A stretch of 64,000 nt of DNA from Rosa chinensis (GCF_002994745.2 NC_037093.1:67537510-67601509); one strand, 5' to 3'. Positions 12,524 to 23,459 are shown, numbered from the stretch's first letter. The notes: a model not told the origin generated them from the sequence alone. Numbers and translations are program-made.

Positions 12524-14512
12524 ATGAACACTCTATCCCCTCAACAACCTCCATCTACCTTGTCCTTCTCTAGCCCTTCTCATATTCCCACCCCATCACC
12601 TCCCATGCATACGTCTTTGCCTTCAAAAGAATCTGCTCCTCCATCTTCTCCTTCTCCAACCGTTACTGCCTTGCCAACCACGTCTCCTTCTCCTTTACCT
12701 TTGCGTGTTTACTCACGTCGTCCCGTAATTCTTCCCCAGGCGCCTCCTGACGCTATTCCCATTCAACCTGATTCTTCTGCACCATCCTCTACCGTCTCTT
12801 CGTCCAGTACTCATGGTCCGGCTTCTTCTAATGCTCACTCCATGTTAACTCGTGGGAAAGATAATATTCGGAAACCGAATCCGAAATATGCCTTAACTGC
12901 TGTTGTTGATGCTAATCTTATTGAGCCCACTTCTTATAGTCAAGCAGCTAAACATGCTCACTGGAGAGAGGCCATGGCTGAGGAGTTCAATGCTCTTCAA
13001 CGTGCTGGGACTTGGACTTTGGTTCCTCCTCAACCCTCTATGAACATCTTGCCAAATAAATGGGTCTTCCGTATCAAGCGCAAGTCTGATGGTTCCATTG
13101 AGCGTTACAAGGCTCGTTTGGTTGCTAATGGGTTTCACCAACAGGAAGGTTTGGATTATTCTGAAACCTTTAGTCCTGTTGTGAAACATACTACTATTCG
13201 TATTATATTGGCCATTGCTGTTAGTGCTAACTGGCCTATTCAACAATTGGATGTTCAAAATGCTTTTCTTCATGGCAATTTATTTGAAGATGTGTATATG
13301 CGGCAGCCTATTGGGTTTATTGATGCTCAGTTTCCTCATCATGTGTGCAAGCTCCGTCGGTCTCTTTATGGTTTAAAACAGGCCCCTCGTGCCTGGTTCC
13401 ATTGCTTTTCTGCTTATTTGGAGGATTTGGGTTTTGTGGCTTCTATGGCTGATCACTCTCTTTTCATCTTTCATCAAGGCCCTACTCTTATCTATTTACT
13501 CATTTATGTGGATGACATTCTTATTACTGGGAACAATTCTCGTCATATAGCTGATTTGATTGTTGATTTGGGCAAGCTATTTTCTATGAAGAATTTGGGT
13601 TCTCTTAGTTATTTTTTGGGGGTTGAGGCTGTTCGTACTTCTACAGGACTTTCTTTGTCTCAGTCTAAATATGCTCTTGATCTTTTGAAGCGTACCAACA
13701 TGCTTGATGTCAAACCAGTTTCTACACCTGCGTCTCGTCAACGTCTTAGTGCGCATGATGGTAACGTTCTTCCTGATCCTACTGAATACCGTAGTGTTGT
13801 GGGTGCCCTTCAGTATCTCACTCTCACCCGTCCTGATCTCTCTTTCGCCGTCAACCAGGTCTGCCAATTTATGCATCGTCCCACTTCTACACATTGGGTT
13901 GCAGTCAAGCGCATTTTGCGATATGTTAAGCATACTCCATATCATGGTATCTTCTACAAGCCTTCTTCTCTTCATCTTCTTGCTTATTCCGATGCGGATT
14001 ATGCGGGTGATCCTGATGATCGTCGCTCTACCGGTGGGTATTGTATGTATCTTGGTTCCAACTTAGTTTGTTGGAGCTCCAAGAAGCAAGGGAATGTTTC
14101 ACGGTCCAGTACAGAGGCCGAATATCGACAACTTGCTTATACTGCTGCTGCTATCTCTTGGGTTCGTGCCTTATTTCGTGATTTGCATTTGTCTCTTGCT
14201 TGTCCTAAGCTCTGGTGTGATAACATCAGTGCCATTTCTCTTGCTTCTAACCCGGTGTTTCATGCTCGCACTCGTCATGTTGAAGTTGATTTTCATTATG
14301 TTCGCGAGAAGGTGGTTCGACATGAGCTTCAAGTGGGTTATGTCTGTACTGCTGATCAAACAGCTGATATCTTTACCAAAGGGCTTCTTCCCTCTCGCTT
14401 CACATTCTTAGTTTCCAAGCTTCCTGTCCTTCCTAGGCCACTTCGCTTGCGGGGGTGTAATGAACACAATAAGGAAAGAACCACGTCTGCATATATTCCT
14501 GAATGTTCTTAA
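12524..14512 (+). CDS. Ty1/copia polyprotein C-terminal half: reverse transcriptase and RNase H
   Basis: The open frame of 662 residues has a Pro/Ser-rich spacer (1-130), then the reverse transcriptase beginning near WREAMAEEFNALQRAGTWTL (about 147). Motifs are KWVFRIKRKSDGSIERYKAR, the catalytic YVDDILITGNN (about 326), and the RNase H with YSDADYAGDPDDRRSTGGY (about 487) and the late WCDNISAISLASNPVFHART block. Gag, protease and integrase are missing and no 5' LTR was seen, so the element is 5'-truncated even though the remaining 2 kb is free of stops. The polyprotein normally copies element RNA into DNA. It lies wholly inside the MULE. Confidence 0.88.
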   Translation: MNTLSPQQPPSTLSFSSPSHIPTPSPPMHTSLPSKESAPPSSPSPTVTALPTTSPSPLPLRVYSRRPVILPQAPPDAIPIQPDSSAPSSTVSSSSTHGPASSNAHSMLTRGKDNIRKPNPKYALTAVVDANLIEPTSYSQAAKHAHWREAMAEEFNALQRAGTWTLVPPQPSMNILPNKWVFRIKRKSDGSIERYKARLVANGFHQQEGLDYSETFSPVVKHTTIRIILAIAVSANWPIQQLDVQNAFLHGNLFEDVYMRQPIGFIDAQFPHHVCKLRRSLYGLKQAPRAWFHCFSAYLEDLGFVASMADHSLFIFHQGPTLIYLLIYVDDILITGNNSRHIADLIVDLGKLFSMKNLGSLSYFLGVEAVRTSTGLSLSQSKYALDLLKRTNMLDVKPVSTPASRQRLSAHDGNVLPDPTEYRSVVGALQYLTLTRPDLSFAVNQVCQFMHRPTSTHWVAVKRILRYVKHTPYHGIFYKPSSLHLLAYSDADYAGDPDDRRSTGGYCMYLGSNLVCWSSKKQGNVSRSSTEAEYRQLAYTAAAISWVRALFRDLHLSLACPKLWCDNISAISLASNPVFHARTRHVEVDFHYVREKVVRHELQVGYVCTADQTADIFTKGLLPSRFTFLVSKLPVLPRPLRLRGCNEHNKERTTSAYIPECS

Positions 14513-14695
14513 TAATTATACTTGCTCTCCACGTTCTGTATCTTTCTGTATCTATTGCTTAAGTATCAAGCATGTTAAGATTTAGTTTGTATAGGACTCA
14601 AACTCTCTGTATAAATACTGTAATATATGATCAAAGCAAGTGTGCTATTGATTCTATTCACTCTGTTTCTTATAATGATTACCAGTTTGAAAAGT
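14453..14695 (+). repeat. Probable 3' LTR remnant of the truncated copia element
   Basis: A G-run (cttgcgggggtg) just before the stop of the RT-RNase H frame is a likely polypurine tract. It is followed by an AT-rich segment with ctctgtataaatactg, a TATA-like box of the kind seen in copia LTRs. Without a matching 5' LTR the exact borders cannot be set. Confidence 0.4.
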
Positions 14696-15110
14696 TAATC
14701 AACATATATATCATATGAAAGTAAAACTGAGATGGAAGAGGAGCAATTCAAGTTGCTGGCTTCAAAACGTGGGAGGAAGATAGACAGAGGGAAGATCAAA
14801 GAAGAAAACAAAGAAATAACGGAAGAGGAAGAAAACCGCCATCAATGTATAGCAACTGCAGTTTTTTATTGTTTGTCTTTTTTTTTTTTCCTAAAATTAA
14901 TATAAGGTGTAATACTGGAAATAATAATCATAATTTATATTGTTGGGTGCAGTTAGATATTTGCTGGGTACATTTAGAAAGACCCATGATAGAATTCTAA
15001 GATTGTTCTCCGAGGTCTGCAAGCAACGGTTGAGTGTGGAGGGTCTAAGCTTGATCTCAATTTTCTCCGTAGGGTATTGCCTAGATTCCCAAACTTACTC
15101 ACATACCAAC

Positions 15111-16270
15111 ATAATATAAATGTTTCTATTATATTCTGGCCAGAATTACTTTAATTATCGTTCTTATGTCTGAATGATTCTATATAATAACCATTTACAT
15201 ATGTTTATTTTTGAACAAATTATTACCATTGCACAGAATATGATATATCAACTAACATATTGATTAATGTAGAATACCCAACAAGCTAAAAGCCCTACAA
15301 TGATCATAAGATCCAAACAGCTGTAATACTACGTACCCAATAGGCAATGCTAGCTAGACTGTACAAACTTGGAAATGCAGAACCCTCAGAATGCAGCAGA
15401 CCTAAAACTTCTAATTTGATTTCAGACTTTTGCAAATACAGCAATCCATTATTTCATTACAGGAAAAGAAAAGTAAATGTTAGCTATAATTAGTGCGGCT
15501 TTATTACCTTCCAACTATCACAACACCAAATACATGATTAAACCTCTCACACTGACCAGCACAGCTAGATGCATCAATGCATCATGCATATGTACACACC
15601 CATCTCTCTTTTTTATCTCACAGCTTTTAGCTCTATGATAACTATTCTAACTGCCCATCAATACTCTCAGGCTCATCACATTTTGAATCAGTAAGTACTA
15701 AAGCACAGCGAATTATCTTTGGTATTTTCATATATGCTGACTACATTATAACTATATGAGCACAATCCTAGCTGTTTACAACTTCTTTTGTGGAGAATTC
15801 TCCTTTTCAGTTGCTGATCGAGAGTAATTTTATATAAGCTAGCTAGTCATATATAACAAGGTTTAAGTTGCTCGATCAGGGTGAGTATATAATCTAAATT
15901 TTCATGCTAAGTACTTTTCTGCAAATCTGTATGAAGATGATCAGGATCTCAAACAAGTACCCTTACCTGATTATTTCTAGTACTAGCTAGCTACCCACTT
16001 GAACACCTAATTGAGATTAAAATTATAGCGCGCGCGCCAAGATAGCCCAAACAAAAGTAATCAAGTCCTCTTGTAAGCCTTGGTACATATACTATCAGCT
16101 TAATTAGGTTCGACAATCCATAGCTGAATCCTTGTTTTCATTGAGTTTTTAAGTCTCAGGCAATATTTGTCTTTACATTTCCAAATTTCTTTTGTCGTTC
16201 AATCATATCCGTAATTGATTTGTACGAATTGCTCTCTTTTATATATTTCAGTCCTGAAACTTTGGTAAGG
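15111..16270. other. Intergenic DNA and possible promoter of the glycine-rich gene
   Basis: AT-rich sequence without convincing frames. A purine/pyrimidine alternating run gcgcgcgcc occurs near 16029. Bases close to 16240 resemble a 3' splice site (atatatttcag), so the glycine-rich gene could have an intron in its leader. Confidence 0.4.
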
Positions 16271-16744
16271 ATGCTTGGGAAAGTTGTGTTCGTGTTGTTC
16301 TTGATCATTACATCAACAGCTGCCATAGGTGGAGGTGGAGGACGTGGCGGAGGAGGAGACGGTGCAAGTGGAGGAAGTGGCGGAGGTGGAGGAAGTAGAG
16401 GCGGTGGAGGGGGTGCAAGTGGAGGACGTGGCGGAGGTGGAGGAGGTGCAAGTGGAGGACGTGGCGTAGGTGGAGGAAGTGGAGGCGGTGGAGGGGGTAC
16501 AAGTGGATATGTAGGAGATGGAGGACGTGGAGGCGGTGGAGGGGGTACAAGTGGATATGTAGGAGGTGGAGAACGTGGAGGCGGTGGAGGGGGTACAAGT
16601 GGATATGTAGGAGGTGGAGGACGTGGAGGCGGTGGAGGGCATGTAAGTGGCGATGTAGGAGGTGGACGTGGACGTGGAAGTGGAGGCACTCTTGGTTCAG
16701 CAGCAGCTGTGCTTTGTTACATGACCTTGCAATACTTGCTGTGA
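16271..16744 (+). CDS. Glycine-rich cell-surface protein with signal peptide and GPI-like tail
   Basis: The frame from MLGKVVFVLFLIITSTAAIG gives 157 residues. The first about 18 residues form a hydrophobic signal peptide ending at an Ala-rich cleavage-like site. The body is almost entirely Gly with Arg, Ser, Ala and Tyr, in blocks such as GGGGGTSGYVGGG that repeat three times (about 16482-16630). The C-terminus, SGGTLGSAAAVLCYMTLQYLL, is a small-residue site followed by a hydrophobic tail without charges, as in GPI-anchored proteins. Plant proteins of this build sit in or on the cell wall. An in-frame ATG at 16220 exists, but the later start gives a clean signal peptide. The opposite strand is open (Pro-rich) only because of the GGN codons. 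Confidence 0.6.
   Translation: MLGKVVFVLFLIITSTAAIGGGGGRGGGGDGASGGSGGGGGSRGGGGGASGGRGGGGGGASGGRGVGGGSGGGGGGTSGYVGDGGRGGGGGGTSGYVGGGERGGGGGGTSGYVGGGGRGGGGGHVSGDVGGGRGRGSGGTLGSAAAVLCYMTLQYLL
16482..16640 (+). repeat. 60-bp coding tandem repeats in the glycine-rich gene
   Basis: Three near-identical units each contain ggtggagggggtacaagtgg then atatgtaggag. They encode GGGGGTSGYVG with small changes (D, GE or GG). Confidence 0.8.
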
Positions 16745-17109
16745 TCAAATCCCCTTGGTTGGATCAGCAGTCGCTGTGATCAAATCTACAACTTACTTGT
16801 TTTGATCTCAGTCTTGAAAATCAGTAGCAACTTTATCTAGTGTAGATTTCAACACCTTGAGATGTTGTAGATTTCAACAGTGTTGTCTAGCTAATTCAGT
16901 TGTATTTCAATATTTACATTCGGGGTAATTCGATCGTAGTTAACAACATGTGAAGTTACAGACAATATATACACACGGGGAGATCTAATTCATATCAACA
17001 AGTTGAACTATGGAAGTCCGGACCTAAGTAAGTGAAATCTGTTTTGCCATAGTAGGCAATCATAATACCTGCATTTGTACCATTCTGTGTGGTAAAAGGA
17101 AGATATGGT

Positions 17110-17151
<42 letters not shown>

Positions 17152-17937
17152 TGTGTGTTTATGATAAACTGGAATATGATGCCTTGTTTTTTCTCCATTT
17201 TCATGTCGAAAATATGAGAAAGTATGAATTCGATCATTAGTGTCAAAATGATTCATTCACTCACCTACAATGTGCAGAAATCAAAATAAAAAATAAAAAA
17301 ATTCATTGAAGTCATGTTAGTTTATGACTTTATTCTCACTAACCATAATTCATTAGCGGTACAGTAAGTAAATTTACTCATATTGAAACCCAATTTTGAT
17401 TAACATATCTTTAACATATATCAAAGACGATAATCTACTATTGAAAAGAAGCTACCTGAGTCAGAGATGATAGGAGTTTTTGGCGGTCATGAGTCATGAC
17501 TGATCTCTGCTTTCTTCTAGCTACAACTAGTGGGCAAATAATGCATGCGTTATAATTACCTCGTAATAACAATGAAGCATTTTCAATATTAATTGTTATA
17601 ATAACATAATTAATTCATTGCTCCTTATCTTCCACAAACAAATTCATCTACAAATAATGTTAAGTATTGGACTCTTTTTGGTTGTATGCAGTGAAGCTAT
17701 GAACAAGACCAACCCATTCGGCATCGCACTCCAATCTGGTATTCCTTCTAATGGTACTTGGTGAAAAAACAAATACCATGTAAGATTCATAGGGGACCAC
17801 CAGACCACCAAAGTCGTGTTTATGTGTTTTACAGTGAATGTTGAGACTTGAGGGAACTCCACGCGAACTCGGAAACAACTCATTAGGTGATGTTAACATG
17901 CACTTTTGCATTTACGCTCCAGAAACTCACGTAACAT
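16745..17937. other. Intergenic DNA between the glycine-rich gene and F-box copy 3
   Basis: Immediately after the stop a short direct repeat, tgtgatcaaat, occurs twice. No gene was recognised; minus-strand frames at 17644-17911 have no family resemblance. Confidence 0.45.
17113..17149. repeat. (TA)n microsatellite
   Basis: About eighteen uninterrupted TA units are read directly. Confidence 0.95.
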
Positions 17938-19384
17938 TTCTCCAATTTCTTTGCTGAACGACGATTTATTAGGCTTAATCCTCAATCGGGTGACCGAGTC
18001 AGATGATAGAAATCGGTGTTGGAGGTGTGCAAGCAATGGCTGAAGGTCAAGGGCCTAACCCGAACATCGGTTCGTTTTTCCGATCTCGATTATCTCCCTC
18101 GGTTTCCAAACCTAGTCACGTTTGAGACAACATCACAGTGTATCTCCAAGACCCATATCGAATTCTTAGCCCAAACATGTCCCAAAATCGAGGTCATCAA
18201 CTTCAACAGCCCGGTGTTTCTCAGCAACCTATTTCCGCTCGACAATCTTGATGTAGAACGAATGGCAGCCCGATTTGAAGAACAATTCGATTGTGCAAAA
18301 GGAGGAAAAGGAAAAGGAAAACGAAAGTTACTATTGCAACTTTCGCATTTGGTGTCCGATTCGATCGTGCCATAGCTTTCCGGAAAGGGAATCGCGCTAG
18401 AAACAAAACACGTGGCAATGCCAAGTTGTGTGGGCTTTTTCGAGCTTTCAGGGTCGTTTAGGGCGTCAAAAAATGCAAGTTACTGTTTTCAGAATTTTCA
18501 GTTTCCTAGTTTGTTTTGGGTTTGTTTTATTTTTACCCGTGGGTTTTAGAGTTTCATTGTTAGTCACTCTAGGGTTTCTTTTCTTATATATAAGCAACCT
18601 TAAACACGGCTGCATAATTATCTATTATCTTTTTTATCAATCAACTAGAGAATTTTCTTTTTTATCTCTGGTGGACTCTAGAACACTTTGTTTAGGTTTA
18701 TTGCTTGTAAACCTAGGTTACTGTTCCGACTGGGTCAAATCTACTCGCTCTGTCAAAGCTATCCAAGGTTTAGCTCAGAAGGAGAAGGTTTATAGACGAA
18801 GCTGTTTGGTTTACCAAGGCACAAAACTTGACGTATTTGGATTTGGGGCATTGCTTCCAAGGTGACGGCTTCCTTAAAGCATTTGGGGCGTCTCGCAACA
18901 GTTCCGATGTGGAAAACTGTTGGGGGATCACAGACGACAGTCTAGCACTTTTGGCAAATGGGGCTTCCTCAAAAACCCTCAAGAAATTGGTGCTTGCTTG
19001 CTGCTCAAGCATCACCGATTATGGGGTCTCTCCGTCTCTCTTTTGCAGGAAATGTGTTGCTTGGAAGAGCTGAATTTGGAAAGCTGTGGGGATAAAGTCA
19101 AGAAATTGAACTTGAGTTGGCTGCGCAATGTCTCCGACCAAAGCATTGTTGCTCTGGCTGAGAATTGCCACAACTTGGAGACGCTAGACTTAACTGGATG
19201 TTGTGTGACTAGTGCTTGTATTCGTGCATTCTCGAGTCACAGGTGCTTAGAATCTCTTGTTATGAGCTTAAATATGCATCTTCATTGGGGTGATGTGAAA
19301 CACATGGCGCTTGGATGCCAGTCGTTGAAGACTACTACTACTATTGTGACGAGTGGAAATTATGTTTCCATCATTCCGTGTTGA
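17938..19384 (+). pseudogene. F-box/LRR protein pseudogene (copy 3)
   Basis: The 5' part reads SLLNDDLLGLILNRVTESDDR; a one-base loss in the next codons shifts the frame, after which LEVCKQWLKVKGLTRTSVRF continues in another frame (18016 on). After an insertion-like stretch at about 18250-18770, LRR sequence resumes: LTYLDLGHC, CWGITDDSLALLA, LNLSWLRNVSDQSIVALAENC and LETLDLTGCCVTS, again in changing frames. F-box/LRR proteins are SCF substrate adaptors. This copy has at least three frame breaks and is a pseudogene. It is the longest of the three F-box copies here. Confidence 0.75.
18250..18770 (+). mobile_element. Insertion in F-box copy 3, possibly a solo LTR
   Basis: This stretch interrupts the LRR homology and has no F-box-like sequence. 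It contains a TATA-like box (ttatatataagc, about 18583-18594) followed by a TC-rich leader and ctctggtggactctagaa, an arrangement like an LTR promoter and R region. I could not find a clean target-site duplication, so type and borders are uncertain. Confidence 0.3.
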
Positions 19385-20208
19385 CTAGAGCGCCACAAAG
19401 CCTCCGCAAATTTCTGAGGGTGGTTAGGAGATGATGGCTCAAACTTCACCAAAGTTTGTGAGAGTTTGGTTCTGTTACTTCATTCACCTCCGCAACTTGC
19501 ATGTTTTAATCTGAGTCTTCGTGTTTTTCTCCGTTGAGATTTCAGAAAGCTTGAGATGTTATAGTTCAAATTTCAAAAGCAGCTGTAATTCAGTTTTTAA
19601 TAAAGATTCGTGTATACCAGGTGTACTTAAATCCCAAGTATAGTTCATATGACATCTTTTAACTCAGATCAGAACCTCAGTATATTACCCAACAAACTTT
19701 CATGTCCTGGTTCCTTGTCAACAATTCTGTCATCGATTTGATTCATAATGGCTTCTCCATTCCTGTCTGAACAGGGATGAGCCACATCTGCAAATTACCC
19801 TTTCACTTTCTCCTGCAGTAATAAAATCCAGCACCTGAATACCAGCAGTTCAATTTAGCTTATGCACAACATTTTTGCCAAAACCCAACGAAATCTTTCA
19901 GTACAACATTAGTATAATCTGCAATGACCAAAGATAGAATGACAAAGATTCCACTAAGTTGAACAATGAAGATGCACCATTACTCAGATTTAGGAATTGA
20001 GTTTCTACAACCGAACCACAACTGATCGCCTGAACCATTTGACCAAGTAAATTGTAGGGGTTGCAACAAGTTCATACTTCCGAGAATACAAAGTAGAAGA
20101 AGAGACAGATATGTTACAACACATCATTGTCTTGGACTAATACAGTTCATTTGGGATCTCTTCAAAGTTATAACTCTCAAGCATTGCCAGTTAAGCTCTT
20201 GGAGCAAA
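19385..20208. other. Spacer and 3' region of the HhH gene
   Basis: No gene was recognised. The right part is the probable 3' untranslated region of the minus-strand gene ending at 20209. Confidence 0.45.
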
Positions 20209-21651
20209 TCAGCGCTTTCTCTTTCTCTTGTGGTTTTTAGTTTCATCAGTGACTTTGGGGTCTGGATCTGACTGTGAAGATAGCAATTTGGCCCCCACAG
20301 CACAACTCCATAGAGCCCTTTCTACATCTGATGGTGTGAAGGTTTCCCCTTCTGCACTCAATTCCTGCACACAATCCTCCAACAGATCAGATGCTTATGG
20401 TAGCAGAACATTTAATCGATGAAAGGGCAAAGCTCTATAAGTTGGATAAAAAATTTGACTAGTTATATGATTCATTTTACGTCGATGCACTCACATACCA
20501 TGAAAATGAAAAAGTTTTTTTCTGATTACCTCCAAACTAAGCTATTACTAATCTAACTAACAGTTGCTTTGACCAATAAGGCAATGCTGTCAGATGTGCA
20601 GTAATCAAAACTAAAAGAGATATCTGAAACAATTTCGTAAGGTTAAAGTAGAACTCAAGACATTTGATCTTGTTTCTGCGTGAGTCAAAAGTTTCTTCAT
20701 GAAAAATCAGTTAGTTCTAACTTCTAAATAATGATTGTTTTAGATCAATTCATCATAAACCGGTAAACCCAATTACATTTACCATACTCCCTCTTCTCAA
20801 AAACCATGGGCATTTACAAACTCGGTCATCTAAGATGATACTCTAATACGAAAAAATGGGCAAGTACACTCTACCCGCATCAAGAAATGACTTCTATAAT
20901 TACAACGATAAACAGTCTGTAATGGTCGTGAGTAAGACTGACCTTTGCTTTTTTCTGCAACTTATCTGCAAACAACAGATACTGCTTAAGTGAATAGTCC
21001 TTGCTATTTCCAAGAGCTGCCTCCATAGCCTTTCCATCAATTACCAACAACACGACTTTCAAAATCCAAAACCAATAGCACCTACCGAAATCAAGTCACC
21101 ATACAAAGCCTAAAACGCACCTCGTCGGACATGAAAGGCGCCACATCCGGCGCATAAGCTGCCAGAACAGCCGAGGCCGTGGCCGGTCCCACTCCTTTCA
21201 GCACAGTGAGCTCAGAGACCGCCTTTGAGAGATCAGGAAGCGACCCAAACGCCTTCTCTGAAGCCAATTTCACCACCGATTCGTCCAATGCCGAAACGAA
21301 ATCCAACAGCCTCGGCCTCAACAATTCACAATCCAACATTTCACACGCTCTTCACTCTTCCATACCAAATTAAATTGAAATACACACAATATATGCAAGT
21401 AATGGAATTAATGTAGAGATTAAGAGGTGGTACCGCCACTTGCCACGTGTGAGCTTCCAGCGCATGAGATCGGAGAGCTCGGAGGTGGTGAGGTGGGGGT
21501 TAGGGTTCCGGTGGCGGAGGAGAGGAGGGAGCTGGTTGCGGTAAAAGTCGTCCAGGGAAATCAAATCGGGTTTGTTGAGAGATTCTATGCGAGATGAATA
21601 GGAAGAGAGGGCTTCCTTCCAGAGACTGAGACAAGCACACTCGAATTCCAT
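20209..21651 (-). CDS. Small helix-hairpin-helix protein, DNA-glycosylase-superfamily-like, function unknown
   Basis: Four exons join in frame: 21434-21651, 21121-21316, 20943-21029 and 20209-20364, giving 218 residues. It starts MEFECACLSLWKEALSSYSS; an in-frame ATG at 21747 lies upstream. The middle has LTVLKGVGPATASAVLAAYAP (about 113-133). This is a classical helix-hairpin-helix, with the GVGPATA hairpin seen in HhH-GPD DNA glycosylases, but the catalytic Asp/Lys region of a full glycosylase is not evident and the protein is short. The C-terminus ends in a basic KNHKRKRKR tail, a probable nuclear-localisation signal. I recall it as a conserved, uncharacterised plant family. Binding to DNA in the nucleus is an inference. 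Confidence 0.85.
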
Positions 21652-23454
21652 AACCGTTTGCTTGCCTGCCGCCTTCTGGTGGGTTTCCCTTCCCGCTTTA
21701 ATTTCTGCGTTTCTGGCAAGGATTTGGACTTGGGTTTGGTTATTCAATTCGAAATGGGCTCTTCATTCCATTCCCCAAGTGATCCGTTACCTCCTGTTGG
21801 ACCGGACCCTTCTTACAGCTCTCGGCATGTAGGTAAAGTGTCCTCTCCCTGCCCCTGTATTTTCATACTTTGTGTTACTGGTTTATTGTATAATTCACAA
21901 ATAAAATATGTACTTACATTTTTTTTTTTTTAATCTTTCTAGACTTCTTATTTTAAAAGGGGCTTTTTAAATTTTCAGTACTTTTGGAGTCAAAAATTAT
22001 TATAAATATATTATACACGATTTTTTTTTATGTTTTTTGTCATATTTTACACATATTATTAAACAAATTTTTTTTTTAAAATTTAATATATTAAAATTAA
22101 AATTAATGAATAATTAAATATTTTGTCTAACCTTTCAACAAACTATCTAACGAAATGTCCAAATAATACACGTACATATTTTTTCTCGTATTATATACGT
22201 TATGTATTTTATTAATTATAAAAAATACTTTGAGAGTGAGACGGTGAGATTGATGCTTCCAACTTGAATGGGCTTTAACTTTCATATAAAAATAAATAAA
22301 TAAATCTCGGGGTTTAATTAGCCAAACCAAGTACGCTACCCAACTCATACCATAAAAAAATAAAAACTATGCTGTCTAACAAAAGTTGAGCCACTAAGAG
22401 GGAAATGTCCCTCTTTTTAACTTTTGAGAAGGAAAAGAGGAACACCTAAGAGAAAACATCGATAAATCCAAATCCAAAGTAAAGATGTTAATCAACTACT
22501 CTGGCATGACCAACAAAGTTGTTTTGATGACATATGTAATTGATAGAGTAACTTCCGTCATTATCTTTTGGTTAATTATAATGGTAATGCATTGTTGACT
22601 ATGTGATTCTTCAATGTTTGTACGCAAGTTTGTCTTGGTCTTCATTGATCTTACTACTCTTTTGGTGCGGCCGGCGTCTTAAGCATCTACTATTTTGTTT
22701 GTTCATTCTGTTGGCTACTTGGTTTAGGGGTGTCTCAATAGTCTATATCTATTTCACGCACAATTCTTGGTTACGCCGGGCGTAACCTACGCCTTAAACA
22801 TCAGTTAACGGAGGGGCATTCACGTCAATTCCATGTCAATGGTAAATGAGTTTTAACCGAGCCACCTCCCTCTCACATGCCATTCAATGGGCCTCATCTT
22901 CTTCTTCGAAGACCTCGTGTCTGGGTTTAGGAATTCTACCGCTTCATCACAGCCATAGCCGTTGAGTACAATTGAGGACTACATAATTATCGAATTGAAT
23001 GAACTCACAAGCATCTGGACCCGTTTATCGGAACGCGAAGAACCCGACTAGAACTCCCTCTTCCGGCAGCTTCCCGAGGTCTTCCTGGTGGCAAATGGTT
23101 CAGATTGACAGTGCAAATAAGACCTCGACACCGGTACCATCGACTGGATGAGGAGATTTGGATTTCGAAAGCTTCGAGTTTTTGCCGGCGAATGTTCTGC
23201 AAATTCAGGCGACTGTAGCCGAAATCGATGCTATATGAAGTATGAAAAACGATCTTCTCGTCGTGCTCTACGTCTTTCTATAATTGATTTTCAAATTTGG
23301 AAGAATGGGTATTTGGAGTGGTTTCGGCCACCAGCGAAATTCCGTTTCACGGCGGCTATATTGTCTGCCCTTGGTTGAATTCCAACCCTAGTCCACATTT
23401 AAAAATGGTTGGAGCTATGTCTCGATCAGTTCTTGAGGTTGAAAATGGTGATTG
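21652..23454. other. Intergenic DNA, possibly with an old LTR-like segment
   Basis: AT-rich and homopolymer-rich up to about 22780. From 22780 to 23450 base composition rises and short frames appear. One minus-strand stretch, AGRGSSSRV, is also encoded in the solo LTR at about 5720-5745 (plus-strand frame), hinting at an old LTR piece. No borders or genes could be fixed. Confidence 0.4.
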
Positions 23455-23459
23455 GGAAG

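Larger units (their letters stand above)
11847..14985. mobile_element. Non-autonomous Mutator-like element (MULE) carrying nested retroelement pieces
   Basis: The element is bounded by the direct repeat atgatacaa (11838-11846) and atgatagaa (14986-14994), a 9-bp target-site duplication with one mismatch, as expected for Mutator. Its ends are imperfect terminal inverted repeats of roughly 80 bp. The left end starts gggtgttgctatatgtatcc; the right end, reverse-complemented, starts gggtctttctaaatgtaccc. Matching sub-blocks include cccagcaaat and ttcca[a/g]tatta. No MURA-type transposase was found. Inside are a LINE RNase H tail and a 5'-truncated copia element with an open RT-RNase H frame. Confidence 0.85.
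11785..15110 (+). pseudogene. F-box/LRR protein fragment (copy 2), split by a MULE
   Basis: The left part, up to 11846, reads LGDDLLASVLNWVSKPYDT. The right part, from 14995, reads ILRLFSEVCKQRLSVEGLS. Removing the element at 11847-14985 and one copy of its 9-bp duplication joins the two parts in a single frame through the F-box, as in copies 1 and 3. After about 15110 similarity to the F-box family ends. It is an old F-box relic used as a target by the transposon. Confidence 0.7.

Noticed and set aside
16156..16748. Minus-strand proline-rich and His/Leu-rich frames opposite the glycine-rich gene
   Set aside because: They exist only because GGN-rich codons are open on the complement. The plus strand has the signal peptide and anchor-like tail.
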